From Microbispora hainanensis (GTDB taxonomy: Bacteria > Actinomycetota > Actinomycetes > Streptosporangiales > Streptosporangiaceae): 64,000 bases of DNA. Shown here piece by piece: positions 35,393-43,169 of this stretch (position 1 is the stretch's first letter; the number at the start of each line of letters is the position of its first letter). The position numbers and the translations under genes are program-made. Below the pieces are notes generated by a model, which saw nothing but the letters and a program-made list of their open reading frames with translations, did not search any database and was not told where the DNA came from. The stretch lies in NCBI RefSeq assembly GCF_006874475.1, contig NZ_VIRM01000004.1, forward strand, positions 186,001 through 250,000, read 5' to 3'.

Positions 35393-35421
35393 GGGGGCGC
35401 GTGCCCGCTCCTGCAGAGGAC

Positions 35422-35961
35422 TCAGAGCTGGTCAGCGGTGATTGCCGAAGGGCCCTCTCCTCTGCCCGTCAGCGCCTTCGCCATGACCTGCTTCCTGCCC
35501 ACGCCGTCACGCAGCAGGTCCCCCGACTCTCCGGTGTCCTTGAAGCCGTGGCGTTCGTACAGGGCGATGGCCCGACTGTTATCCGGCATCACGGACAACC
35601 GCAACGTCCTAGCCGCCCGATCACACACGGCCCACCGCTCGACCTCTCCGATCAACAGGCCTCCCACTCCCTCACCGCGAACCGAGGGACTCACCCAGAA
35701 GGAGATCAACTCTGCTTCGTCGGCTGTCTCGGCCGGAATGCCGGTGACCATTCCAACCGGACGGTCGTCGATCGTGGCGATGACATTGTGGGAACCGGGC
35801 ATCGCCAGGCGCGCCCGCCAGCGTTCCTCGCGGTCGCCTTCTCCCTGCCACTCCGACAACGTCGAGCCGAACGCCTGCGGCGCCTCGGCCAGCGCAGCGA
35901 GCCGCAGCTCGCGCCAAGTCGCCCAATCGTCCTCGTTCAGGACATGTAGTTCGATCACCAC
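35422..35961 (-). CDS. GNAT family N-acetyltransferase
   Basis: This acetyl-CoA-dependent acyltransferase carries the GNAT motif A in ISFWVSPSVRGEGVGGLLIGEVERWA (the acetyl-CoA loop R-G-E-G-V-G, about residues 90-105) and motif B in ARTLRLSVMPDNSRAIALYERHGF. At 179 residues it is the normal size. The GTG at 35961 starts the protein just before IELHVLNEDDW. It sits between the two halves of a duplicated tRNA-linked repeat and is therefore probably cargo of a decayed mobile element. The acceptor is unknown; antibiotic, amino acid or protein acetylation are all possible. Confidence 0.85.
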   Translation of the reverse strand: MVIELHVLNEDDWATWRELRLAALAEAPQAFGSTLSEWQGEGDREERWRARLAMPGSHNVIATIDDRPVGMVTGIPAETADEAELISFWVSPSVRGEGVGGLLIGEVERWAVCDRAARTLRLSVMPDNSRAIALYERHGFKDTGESGDLLRDGVGRKQVMAKALTGRGEGPSAITADQL

Positions 35962-36158
35962 CGAAACCTACAGGTGGACCGGGGCGCTAACAGAGCCATA
36001 GGCGGCCGACGAGCGACCTGGGGACGGAAGCACGGGGGCAGCCGGGCGTAGTCACAGGTTGCCTCACGGTTCAAACCGCCGCCCGTGCCGGGCGACGTTG
36101 GTGCGGCGCGTCCGGACGCGGCCGCGCATGTGGCCTCTTCGGGCCGGTCCTGCCCGCG

Positions 36159-36324
36159 TGAGATCTTTCTTCGCCTCCGGCGGGGTGACGGCATCGAGCA
36201 CAGGCAGGGGGACCCACCGGCTCGCCCCGCTAGGCACGATCCAAGCATCGGGATCGAGGAGGAGGAGGGCTCAACAGCCGAAGGACGAGCGTCCTTCTGC
36301 GGGGGGCTACATGAGTTGATCGAT
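36159..36324. repeat. Direct repeat R2, copy 1
   Basis: The stretch from GAGATCTTTCTTCGCCTCCG to AGTTGATCGAT recurs at 37394-37554. The two copies share a nearly identical first 75 bases and a similar end. In copy 2 it directly follows R1; in copy 1 a GNAT gene separates R1 from R2. The gap 35962-36373 holds no supported gene apart from this repeat. Confidence 0.7.
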
Positions 36325-36373
36325 GTGGTGGAACCTTCGGGGTGCTCCAAGCTGCGGAGGGTAGCCTGATGGC

Positions 36374-36661
36374 ATGACTGCCGAGCCGGTACATCACGCC
36401 GACGACGACCCTGCGGAGATCTTGCGTGTGCTGCCGGAGCGGTGGCACGAGCAGTTCCTCAACGAGTACCACAGCGCGTTGGATGCAGCCCACGAAGTAT
36501 GGCGATTCCAGCAACTTCGTGAATTGTTGCATGTGTGGCGGCTACACGCGGCCGCGGTGTCCAATCCGGACTTCGCCCGTGCCGAGCGAGCGGTTCGGGA
36601 GAATCGCCGCGACGAGTTCGTCTCAATGGAGGATGCCTTTCCTGGTTGGGCCGATCGCTGA
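36374..36661 (+). CDS. Antitoxin-like DUF6247 family protein
   Basis: The 95-residue protein reads DDPAEILRVLPERWHEQFLNEYHSALDAAHEVWRFQQLRELLHVWRLHAAA, the pattern of actinomycete DUF6247 proteins, which are found just upstream of RelE/ParE-type toxins. The acidic N-terminus (HHADDDPAE) and helical body fit an antitoxin that binds its toxin directly. Its TGA overlaps the ATG of the next gene by one base (TGATG), so the two are translationally coupled. The pair lies inside the tRNA-flanked decayed element. Confidence 0.75.
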   Translation: MTAEPVHHADDDPAEILRVLPERWHEQFLNEYHSALDAAHEVWRFQQLRELLHVWRLHAAAVSNPDFARAERAVRENRRDEFVSMEDAFPGWADR

Positions 36662-36906
36662 TGAGCTACCGCGTGGAGCTACACGTGGCGGCGTTGTCTC
36701 AGATGAAGGGGCTCCCGGTGGAGGCGCTCGATGCTCTGATTTCACGAACGGCGGATCTTGTGGAAGAACCTTGGGACGCGCGTGCCCTCTACAAGGACGA
36801 GCCGGAATTCCGCATGACCGCATTCGGGGATCTCGGTGTCATGTACTTCAAAGTGGACGATGCCGACGAGCTCATCACGATCTTCAATGTGACATGGGCA
36901 GGGTAA
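36661..36906 (+). CDS. RelE/ParE-superfamily toxin-like protein
   Basis: The 81 residues have the alpha/beta toxin layout: MSYRVELHVAALSQMKGLP, two helices, then DARALYKDEPEFRMTAFGDLGVMYFKVDDADELITIFNVTWAG, where the R-x(4)-FGDLG-x(2)-Y-x-V pattern and the final strand are typical of RelE/ParE toxins. The catalytic residues of ribosome-dependent RNases vary in this family and cannot be assigned. ATG 36661 overlaps the upstream stop. A DUF6247 antitoxin partner makes this a probable toxin-antitoxin module, perhaps what kept the element in the genome. Confidence 0.72.
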   Translation: MSYRVELHVAALSQMKGLPVEALDALISRTADLVEEPWDARALYKDEPEFRMTAFGDLGVMYFKVDDADELITIFNVTWAG

Positions 36907-37071
36907 CGCGAGACTCAGCGGGAGGCCGGTGTTGTGCCCGGTGGTCCGCCATCGGGGTGACGAGCTGAGTGACAACGACCCTGGACGCCCACAGACGGAG
37001 ACGGACGTCCACGGCCAATCGGTCCAGGTCAGCAGCCGTGTCCGGGCATGTCGACGATCTGGTGGATGTGC

Positions 37072-37113
37072 TTCACACCGAAGAGCTCACTGGGTCGATC
37101 CCAGTATCGCCCA
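37072..37113 (+). pseudogene. Duplicated 3' fragment of tRNA-Val (att-like)
   Basis: The 42 bases TTCACACCGAAGAG through ATCGCCCA repeat the anticodon loop to the 3' end of the intact tRNA at 35158-35199 with two substitutions. No 5' half is present, so it is not a functional tRNA. It is followed by a copy of the tRNA terminator (37121-37157). Such a fragment is the usual scar of integration at a tRNA 3' end (an att site). Confidence 0.85.
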
Positions 37114-37120
37114 CGCGATC

Positions 37121-37157
37121 AAGGCCCGTTGGAGACCGCCTCTCCAGCGGGCCTTTT
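37121..37157 (+). terminator. Second copy of the tRNA-Val terminator
   Basis: AAGGCCCGTTGGAGA pairs with TCTCCAGCGGGCCTT and is followed by TTTT. It differs slightly from the copy at 35207-35242, with compensating changes in the loop. It belongs to the duplicated block R1. Confidence 0.8.
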
Positions 37158-37221
37158 CGCTGTCCAAAGCTTTGACACCGGCCCGGGACTTCGTCGCAGC
37201 GGCCAGGGGGAATGTCCGGTC

Positions 37222-37310
37222 TCAGGGGCAGATCGGGGGCAGACTGCCGTAGCGGTGCGTGAGGAGTGCGTGCGTCGTGATCCGCTCGTGCCCGAGGATG
37301 CGTGCCGCCG
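37222..37310 (-). pseudogene. Remnant of a tyrosine integrase C-terminus (copy 2)
   Basis: The minus strand encodes AARILGHERITTHALLTHRYG and then SLPPICP and a TGA at 37222. It is homologous to the remnant at 35310-35392, and again the frame points toward a tRNA 3' end. The N-terminal and catalytic core are missing. This suggests two tandem integrations, or a duplication, at the same tRNA. Confidence 0.45.
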
Positions 37311-37393
37311 GGGCCGCACCCGCTCCTGCCGAGGGCTCAAAGCGACGAGCACGACGCCGGCCACCGCGACCACACGTACGCGCCGCAGACGGC

Positions 37394-37554
37394 TGAGATC
37401 CTTCTTCGCCTCCGGCGGGGTGACGGCATGGAGCACAGGCAGGGGGACCCACCGGCTCGCCCAGTGAGGCACGGATCTACGACGGGATCGAGATGGAGGG
37501 CCTCGACAGGCGCAGCCTGATTGGCCTTCTGGGGACTACATAAGTTGATCGATT
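37394..37554. repeat. Direct repeat R2, copy 2
   Basis: It is homologous to 36159-36324, from GAGATCCTTCTTCGCCTCCG to AGTTGATCGAT. Here it directly follows R1 copy 2 and ends next to an IS481-like fragment. The gap 36907-37856 contains only these repeats and pseudogene fragments. Confidence 0.7.
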
Positions 37555-37572
37555 TGAATATCGAAGAGCACC

Positions 37573-37692
37573 TCACCCGGCGCCCCGAACGCGCAGGGCC
37601 TCGACGAAGGCCAGGCAGACCGCACGTCTGGTGGCCCTCGGCAACGCCTTAACGATCACGCAGTAGCGGGAGTGGTCATCGACGCCAGCCGC
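37573..37692 (-). pseudogene. IS481-type transposase fragment (integrase core)
   Basis: The minus strand encodes AAGVDDHSRYCVIVKALPRATRR and AVCLAFVEALRVRGAG, then a TGA. This resembles the rve (DDE) core of IS481-family transposases, in which a GxDDHSRF-type stretch contains the first catalytic aspartate region. Only about 40 residues remain. It abuts a fragment of a different transposase. Confidence 0.6.
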
Positions 37693-37760
37693 GCTCTACC
37701 GGAGTGAGCGTGCCGTCGAGGATGGCGTAGGCCGGCCGGGAAGCCCGACGCGGCCAGCCC
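37693..37760 (-). pseudogene. IS5-type (DDE_Tnp_4) transposase fragment
   Basis: The minus strand encodes RRASRPAYAILDGTLTPVERG. YAILDGTLxPxxR matches the start of the DDE catalytic domain of IS5/IS112-like transposases, where the Asp of DGT is catalytic. The frame soon ends at a stop at 37676. It is fused end to end with an IS481-like scrap. Confidence 0.5.
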
Positions 37761-37856
37761 AGCGAATGAGGGGTCACACGTCGTACGACCGGCCGCGCGT
37801 GCGGGTGCAGGGCGCAGGGGCGGCGCTCGGTCGGGGAGACGGCCAGGGCGGACGGA

Positions 37857-39206
37857 TCATGCCAGCGCAGGCGCCTGCTCGGCCGAACCGGACGCCACAC
37901 CGGCGGGGACACGCTGCTGGGCGGGCTCCCGGCCGGGCGGCTCAGGCGCGGGCGGCAACTGGAGGGGAGCCGCATGCGCGAGTGCGGGCCGGGCCGGCGC
38001 GCGCCCGCGCAGCCGGGCCAGGGCGAGCCCGGCGGCCACGGTGGCCAGGACCACCACGACACCGGTGACCTGCAAAGTCACGCGGGGGCCCACGATGTCG
38101 CAGAGCAGGCCGAGAAGCGGCCCGCCGATGGCCCCCGCGCCCGCGCTGACCACGCCCTGGACGGCGATGACCCGGCCGCGCATGTGGTCGGGGCTGTCCA
38201 GCTGGGCGCGGGTCGCGAGGGTGGTGTCGATGATCACAGCGCCGGCGGCGATCGGCAGCATGAGCACGCCGAAGGCGGCCAGGCCGGGCATGAAGCCGCT
38301 GACGCTCTGGCCCACGCCGGTCAGTAGCGCGGTGACGAGCAGCAGGGCCACCGTGAGGCGGGGACGTCCGGCGGCGATCACCCCGCCGATCACCGTGCCG
38401 ATCGCGAAGATCGTCGACAGCAGCCCGTATCCTCCGGCGCCGGCGGCCAGCGGTCCGGAGCTCATCGCCGCCATGGTGACCTGGTAGTTGCGGCCCAGGC
38501 TGCCCAGAATCAGCGCGAGCGCCAGCAGCACCACGAGCCAGGGCGTGCGAAGCACGTACGACAGGCCGGCGCGCACCCCGCCCCGGTCCGTCTCGGAGCG
38601 CAGGAGCCGGTGCATCTCGGAGGCACGCATGGCGAGGACGGCCACGATGACGGCGGCGAAGCTCAGGGCGTTGACGAGGAACAAGCCGGCCGTGCCGGTG
38701 AGTGGGAGAAGGGCCCCGGCCAGGCTCATGCCGAGGATGCGGCCGGCCGAATTGATGATCGATCCCAGCGCGAAGGTGTTCGGCAGGTCCCGCGCGGGGA
38801 CCACCTCGGCCCCGAATCTGCCGAGGGCCGGGCCGCCGATGGCGTTCACGACGCCGCTCGCGAACACGATGGCGTACACCGGTGCCAGCGAGCCGGGGGC
38901 GCCCGCGGCGGCGAGCGCGAGGAGAGCGGCGAGCGCCGCCTGAGCCACCTGCGTGGCGAGCACGACCGGGCGGGCGGGGAGCCGGTCGGCCAGGGAGCCG
39001 CCCCACAGCCCCAGCAGGAGCGTGGGCGCGGCCTGGAGGACCAGGCTGAGGCCCACGCTGGTCGCGGATCCGGTGGCCGAGAGGATCAGCCAGTTGACCC
39101 CCAGCACCTGCATCCAGGTGCCAGTGACCGAGACCAGGTCTGCTCCTGCCCAGAGGCGGTAGTTGTGATGGCGAAAAGAGCGCAGCGTCGCCGCAGGCAA
39201 GGGCAC
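37857..39206 (-). CDS. MFS transporter (EntS/macrolide-efflux-like)
   Basis: This 449-residue proton-linked exporter has about 12 hydrophobic segments. Recognisable elements are FRHHNYRLWAGADLVSVTGTWMQ in helix 1, LGLWGGSLADRLPARPVVLATQ (motif A in the loop between helices 2 and 3), and RFGAEVVPARDLPNTFALGS. This subgroup includes MFS proteins similar to EntS and Mef. The C-terminal 45 residues are Pro/Ala-rich and cytoplasmic. The start at GTG 39206 has AAGGA seven bases upstream. The gene lies at the edge of the region of transposase debris. The substrate is unknown. Confidence 0.88.
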   Translation of the reverse strand: MPLPAATLRSFRHHNYRLWAGADLVSVTGTWMQVLGVNWLILSATGSATSVGLSLVLQAAPTLLLGLWGGSLADRLPARPVVLATQVAQAALAALLALAAAGAPGSLAPVYAIVFASGVVNAIGGPALGRFGAEVVPARDLPNTFALGSIINSAGRILGMSLAGALLPLTGTAGLFLVNALSFAAVIVAVLAMRASEMHRLLRSETDRGGVRAGLSYVLRTPWLVVLLALALILGSLGRNYQVTMAAMSSGPLAAGAGGYGLLSTIFAIGTVIGGVIAAGRPRLTVALLLVTALLTGVGQSVSGFMPGLAAFGVLMLPIAAGAVIIDTTLATRAQLDSPDHMRGRVIAVQGVVSAGAGAIGGPLLGLLCDIVGPRVTLQVTGVVVVLATVAAGLALARLRGRAPARPALAHAAPLQLPPAPEPPGREPAQQRVPAGVASGSAEQAPALA

Positions 39207-39443
39207 TTCTTTGTCCTTCTTTGGGGCAATTGTCCGGAATGGCAACACCGTGAGCCGAGAGAAGGATTCCGATCGGACCGAAATATGGCGCGGATCACAC
39301 CCGGAGAAGGTTTGACCAGGCTTCCTCTGGAGGTGGCCCGCGTCGGCTGGAGAGGGGGACAGTGGCACCGGTGCCCCCGACACGAGCACCCCCGGCGCCC
39401 GCGGCCTCGCGTCTGCGGAGAGGCCCTCGGACGGGACCTTGCC

Positions 39444-39672
39444 TCAGGAGAGGACGCAGTGGGTGCCGGTGTAGATCATCGGCATGCACTTCTTGCAGTG
39501 GACGCACAGTGACCGGGCGGCGGCACCCCAGCGCATGCGCGCGACCAGGCCAGGCTCGCGGAGCAGGGCGCCGGGCCATGACGACGAACTGGACGCCCTC
39601 GGCCATCCCCTGCGCGGTGAGGTAAACGGACACATCGTGGGGCAGCGGGTTCGGCGTCAACATCACGATCAC
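39444..39672 (-). pseudogene. C-terminal fragment of an NADH:flavin oxidoreductase (old yellow enzyme family)
   Basis: Two frames must be joined. The first begins near 39672 and reads MAEGVQFVVMAR. The second continues ALLREPGLVARMRWGAAARSLCVHCKKCMPMIYTG to a stop at 39444. This matches the end of FMN-dependent OYE-type oxidoreductases, where CxHCxxCM binds an iron-sulfur cluster in some members. The rest of the gene (about 300 residues) is missing, and a frameshift lies near 39570. It is a relic. Confidence 0.65.
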
Positions 39673-39807
39673 CGACGCCGGCTGTCCGGTGAACCAGAAG
39701 AGCCGTCTGAGTGCTCGACGACGTCGTTCCCTTGGAAGGTGCCCAGGCGGAGGGACGCGTCGATCGCTGATCTACGCTCGGGTTTTTGTGCTGGCTAGGC
39801 TGAACGC

Positions 39808-40668
39808 GTGACTGATGCGGCGGGACGGGTCGAGCCGTCTGGGGTGTGGGCCACAGCCGTGGGCGTGGCCCGGGTGAGGGCGATGGAGACGGCACGCGAG
39901 CAGCCGCTGTTCCGCGACCCGCTGGCGCAGGCCTTCGCCATGGCCGGTGGGAGAGACCCTGGGGCGCCGCCGCCCCCGCGCGCGGACGAGGCGGCGCAGC
40001 GCCGCCGCCTCGGTGTAGCCTTCTCGATCGTCATTCGGACGAAGTTCCTCGACGACCTGCTGGAGCGGGCGGTCGCGTCCGGCGTCCGGCAGGTCGTGCT
40101 GCTCGGAGCCGGGATGGACAGCAGGGCCTTCCGGATGGAATGGCCTGAGGGGACCCGGCTGTTCGAGGTCGACACAGCCGAACCGCTGGACTTCAAGGCG
40201 TCGGTGCTGCGTCAGGAGCGGGCCGTTCCGCGCTGCGAGCGGATCATCGTCTCGGTCGACCTGCATGAGGACTGGCCCGGCGCCTTGGCCGCGGCCGGGC
40301 ACGATCCGGCGCAGCCGACGGTGTGGATCGCCGAGGGACTGCTGATCTATCTGCCCGAGGACGCGGTGCAGTCGCTGCTCGAACGGGTCGGCGCGCTGTC
40401 CGCCGCAGGCAGCAGGATGGGCCTGACACTGGGCTCGCGCGGTGTGCTCGAACGCTTCGGCGGGGACACCACTCCGGGATCGGCGGCGTCGATGTGGGTC
40501 TGGGAGATGCCGGAAGACCCGGTCGGCTGGCTGGACGGCCTCGGCTGGGAGGCGGAGACCTTCACCCTGCGTGAGCGCGCCGAGGTCTACGGGCGTCCGA
40601 TGCTCACCCCGTCGCAGCTTGACGAGGGCGCCGGCGGACTGGTCTCGGCGGTGCGCGCGGCGCACTGA
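39808..40668 (+). CDS. SAM-dependent methyltransferase, LCM-like (TIGR00027/PF04072)
   Basis: The family comprises leucine carboxyl methyltransferase-like enzymes that are abundant in actinobacteria. SGVWATAVGVARVRAMET and PLFRDPLAQAF mark the N-terminus, IVIRTKFLDDLLERAV leads to the SAM-binding loop VVLLGAGMDSRAFRMEWP (residues about 94-111), then LFEVDTAEPLDFKA, and WIAEGLLIYLPEDAVQ is the conserved active-site segment. At 286 residues it is full length. GTG 39808 is the start. The methyl acceptor is unknown. Confidence 0.85.
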   Translation: MTDAAGRVEPSGVWATAVGVARVRAMETAREQPLFRDPLAQAFAMAGGRDPGAPPPPRADEAAQRRRLGVAFSIVIRTKFLDDLLERAVASGVRQVVLLGAGMDSRAFRMEWPEGTRLFEVDTAEPLDFKASVLRQERAVPRCERIIVSVDLHEDWPGALAAAGHDPAQPTVWIAEGLLIYLPEDAVQSLLERVGALSAAGSRMGLTLGSRGVLERFGGDTTPGSAASMWVWEMPEDPVGWLDGLGWEAETFTLRERAEVYGRPMLTPSQLDEGAGGLVSAVRAAH

Positions 40669-40913
40669 GCACGATGAAGGCCGGCCCCCACATGTGGCGT
40701 CGGTAGAGCTCTGGCGCATGCTGTCCGGCTCCGCGTACTCCAGCACTTCCTGACCATGACGAGTCAGCCGCCACCGGCGCAACTCCATGAGACAAGGCCT
40801 CGCACGACGTTCAGGTCCAGGCCACCCGGCGGTCATCGCCCGCATGACGGGTGGAACGTGTCCGCCTCTCCTCGGAGGCGGGCGTTCCTACCCAACAGAC
40901 GGAGAAGCACGAA

Positions 40914-41265
40914 ATGCGCATCCGCGCCCATAGGCGCCGCGACCCCCGCTCTCGCAACGTCCGGCTCGGCGGACGACGCTCAGACCGAGAAGGCCTCGGT
41001 CGTCACGACACCTCAGGCCGTCACAACGCCCCGAATCAAGGCGCCCCACGAGCGCGAGCTCATCGGCGCGTTGCACGAGCACAGCGGCTATTCCGACGGA
41101 TGGCCCGGCTCGCGACCCGCCGACTACTTCGGGTCTGGGCGCGATAAGCACGACCTGAACTTCGTCGGATCGAGCGAGCACTGGCCACCGATCGACGTCG
41201 GCGCGAACCTGTGCCCGTACGACGCGGCGATGGTCGCGATGACCTCGCCCGTCTACGTCCGCTGA
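40914..41265 (+). pseudogene. Broken PHP-domain phosphoesterase gene (frameshift and truncation)
   Basis: ATG 40914, preceded by GGAGAAG, opens MRIRAHRRR, but the sensible frame is shifted: it reads a signal-like AAIGAATPALATSGSADDAQ-type stretch, then APHERELIGALHEHSGYSDGWPGSRPADYF and HDLNFVGSSEHW, a clear PHP-domain N-terminus with metal-binding His pairs (HEH and EH). A TGA ends it at 41265 after about 110 residues, where intact members exceed 300. It therefore has a frameshift near 40925 and lacks most of the domain. The bases between 40669 and 40913 hold no supported gene. Confidence 0.6.
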
Positions 41266-41287
41266 TCCCTCGATCTCAGTCGAGACG

Positions 41288-41314
41288 AGGCCCCGGTCCG
41301 TTGGACCGCGGCCT
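41288..41314 (+). terminator. Hairpin after the broken PHP gene
   Basis: AGGCC and CGGTCC pair with GGACCG and GGCCT around a three-base loop, with one C-C mismatch. A weak T-containing run follows. It could still stop transcription arriving from the left before the urea locus. Apart from the hairpin and the operator at 41579-41598, nothing definite is seen between 41266 and 41621. Confidence 0.4.
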
Positions 41315-41578
41315 TCGTGCTGTATGGGAGTCGTATGAAGAAGTGGGGGGACGCTCCGCTCGGGGAGGTTGTGCCGGACTCGCTCAGGCGGCGCGTGGAT
41401 CTCGGACGTGATGGTCGGGAGAGCGGCGCGGCCTGCGTCTTGCGGGTCCGCCGGCGGTCTCACCCGCCGGCAAGGGGATACCGGCTGCGGGCGGAGGCTG
41501 GGCGCCGGTTCAGCGGTGAGGGATGCGTTACGGCGGATGAACGTGCGCGTGACGCCGGGGAAACGACGGCCCCGTACA

Positions 41579-41598
41579 TATCTGTCAATCGACAGAAA
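41579..41598. promoter_or_regulatory. Operator-like palindrome before the urea-locus permease
   Basis: TCTGTC and GACAGA surround AATC, flanked by T/A-rich bases. It matches the larger palindrome before UAAP1 (43881-43904) in every position of the two half sites. It lies about 24 bases before the permease start. A TetR-family gene is located between the two targets, and is the probable binder. Confidence 0.65.
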
Positions 41599-41621
41599 TC
41601 CCCCCAGCGCCCGGAGCCTCG

Positions 41622-43169
41622 ATGGCCGTCACCGTCCCTTCCTCGCCCCCCACCGACGAGAGCGCCCTGCAGACGTTCGGCTACCGCCAGGAGCTGCACC
41701 GCAGCATGGGCAGGTACGCCTCCTTCGCCGCCGGATTCTCCTTCATCTCCGTGCTGACCACGGTCTTCCAGTTCTTCGCGTTCGGGTACGCCTTCGGAGG
41801 CCCCGCCTTCTTCTGGACCTGGCCCGTGGTGCTGGCCGGGCAGATCCTGGTCGCCCTCAACTTCGCCGAGCTGGCGGCCCGTTATCCGATCTCCGGCTCC
41901 ATCTATCAGTGGTCCACCCGGCTCAGCACGGCGGCGTTCGGCTGGTTCGCCGGATGGATCATGATTCTCGGGCAGATCGTCGTGATCGCCGCCGCGGCGC
42001 TCGCCCTCCAGGTCGTGCTGCCCGCGATCTGGCCGGGATTCCAGCTCGTCGGCGGCGACCCCACGCCCACCACCGCCACGGGAGCGGCCAACGCCGCGAT
42101 CCTCGGCCTGATCCTGCTCGCGCTCACCACGACCGTCAACGTCGTCGACAACCGCGTTCTCGCCCGGGTCAACGGCATCGGCGTCAGCGCCGAGATCATC
42201 GGGGCGGTGCTCATCGTGGTGCTGCTGCTCACCCACGCCGAGCACGGCCCCGGCATCACGCTCAGCACCGGCGGGCACGGCGGAGCCATCGGCGCGCTGC
42301 TGGTCGGCTCGTTCACCGCCGCCTACGTCCTCATCGGGTTCGACAGCGCGGGGGAGCTGAGCGAGGAGACCCGCAACCCCCGGCGGGTCGCCCCGCGTAC
42401 GATCCTGACCGCGCTCACGGCGGCGGGGGTGCTCGGGGGGCTCATCCTGTTCGCCGGTCTGCTCGCCGCGCCCAGCCTGACCGACGGGAGGCTGGCCGCC
42501 GAGGGCCTGTCGTACGTGCTCACCAGCAGGCTGGGCGACTGGGTGGGCAAGCTGCTGCTGGCCGACGTGGTGCTCGCGATCACCGTGGCGACTCTGGCGA
42601 TCCAGACCGCCGCCACCAGGATGCTGTTCTCCATGGCACGCGACGGGGCGATGCCCTGGTCGAGGGCGCTGTCGCGGGTCTCGCCCCGCACCGGGATGCC
42701 GACCGGGCCCGCGCTGGTCACCGGGGTGGCCGCGGCGGCCATCCTGCTGCTCAACTTCGCCTCTCCCGAGGCGTTCCTGGCCATCGGCACCACCTGCATC
42801 GTGCTGCTCTACCTGGCGTACGCGATGGTGACGGGCCCCCTGCTGCTCCAGCGCGTCCGCGGCGGCTGGCGGGGCGGCGCGCCGGCCGGGTTCGCCGAGG
42901 ACGGCAGCCGGCTGTTCAGCATGGGCCGCTGGGGCCTGCCGGTCAACGCGCTGGCGCTCTGCTACGGCCTGGCGATGGCGGTCAACCTGGCGTGGCCGAG
43001 GGCCGAGGTGTACGCCCCGATCACCGGCCACTGGTTCTTCCAGTGGTTCACCCTGCTCTTCCTGGCGGCGGTGGTGGCCCTCGGCGCGCTCTACCGGCGG
43101 CTACGCCGGCCCGCGGCCCGTCTCGCGCAGGCCGGGCAGATCCCCGTCGGGAACGCCGGCCAGGCGTAG
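41622..43169 (+). CDS. APC-family amino acid/urea permease of the urea carboxylase locus
   Basis: This secondary transporter of the amino acid-polyamine-organocation family has about 12-13 membrane segments and 515 residues. The start region has ALQTFGYRQELHRSMGRYASFAAGFSFISV, typical of permeases in urea amidolyase operons. ARYPISGSIYQW and GFDSAGELSEETRNPRR are conserved APC loops. The context (UAAP1, UAAP2, urea carboxylase, allophanate hydrolase) suggests uptake of urea or a related nitrogen compound. The end overlaps 69 bases with the convergent TetR gene. The operator-like palindrome 24 bases upstream suggests control by that TetR. Confidence 0.88.
   Translation: MAVTVPSSPPTDESALQTFGYRQELHRSMGRYASFAAGFSFISVLTTVFQFFAFGYAFGGPAFFWTWPVVLAGQILVALNFAELAARYPISGSIYQWSTRLSTAAFGWFAGWIMILGQIVVIAAAALALQVVLPAIWPGFQLVGGDPTPTTATGAANAAILGLILLALTTTVNVVDNRVLARVNGIGVSAEIIGAVLIVVLLLTHAEHGPGITLSTGGHGGAIGALLVGSFTAAYVLIGFDSAGELSEETRNPRRVAPRTILTALTAAGVLGGLILFAGLLAAPSLTDGRLAAEGLSYVLTSRLGDWVGKLLLADVVLAITVATLAIQTAATRMLFSMARDGAMPWSRALSRVSPRTGMPTGPALVTGVAAAAILLLNFASPEAFLAIGTTCIVLLYLAYAMVTGPLLLQRVRGGWRGGAPAGFAEDGSRLFSMGRWGLPVNALALCYGLAMAVNLAWPRAEVYAPITGHWFFQWFTLLFLAAVVALGALYRRLRRPAARLAQAGQIPVGNAGQA

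Larger units (their letters stand above)
35158..35430. repeat. Direct repeat R1, copy 1 (tRNA 3' end, terminator, integrase-like remnant)
   Basis: Most of this segment recurs at 37072-37342. Shared landmarks are the 3' half of tRNA-Val, the terminator, CGCTGTCCAAAGCTTTGA and a block from CCGTAGCGGTGCGTGAGG to the CCCGAGGATGCGTGCCGCC stretch. On the minus strand of 35310-35392 the repeat encodes AARILGHERIATHAPLTHRYG, similar to the C-terminal LGHxxIxTTxxxYxH box of tyrosine integrases. Divergence between copies, with several point changes, suggests old events. Confidence 0.75.

Noticed and set aside
34723..35949. A 408-residue plus-strand protein covering the tRNA-Val region
   Set aside because: It reads through the tRNA and its terminator and is antisense to the GNAT gene; no family match is visible.
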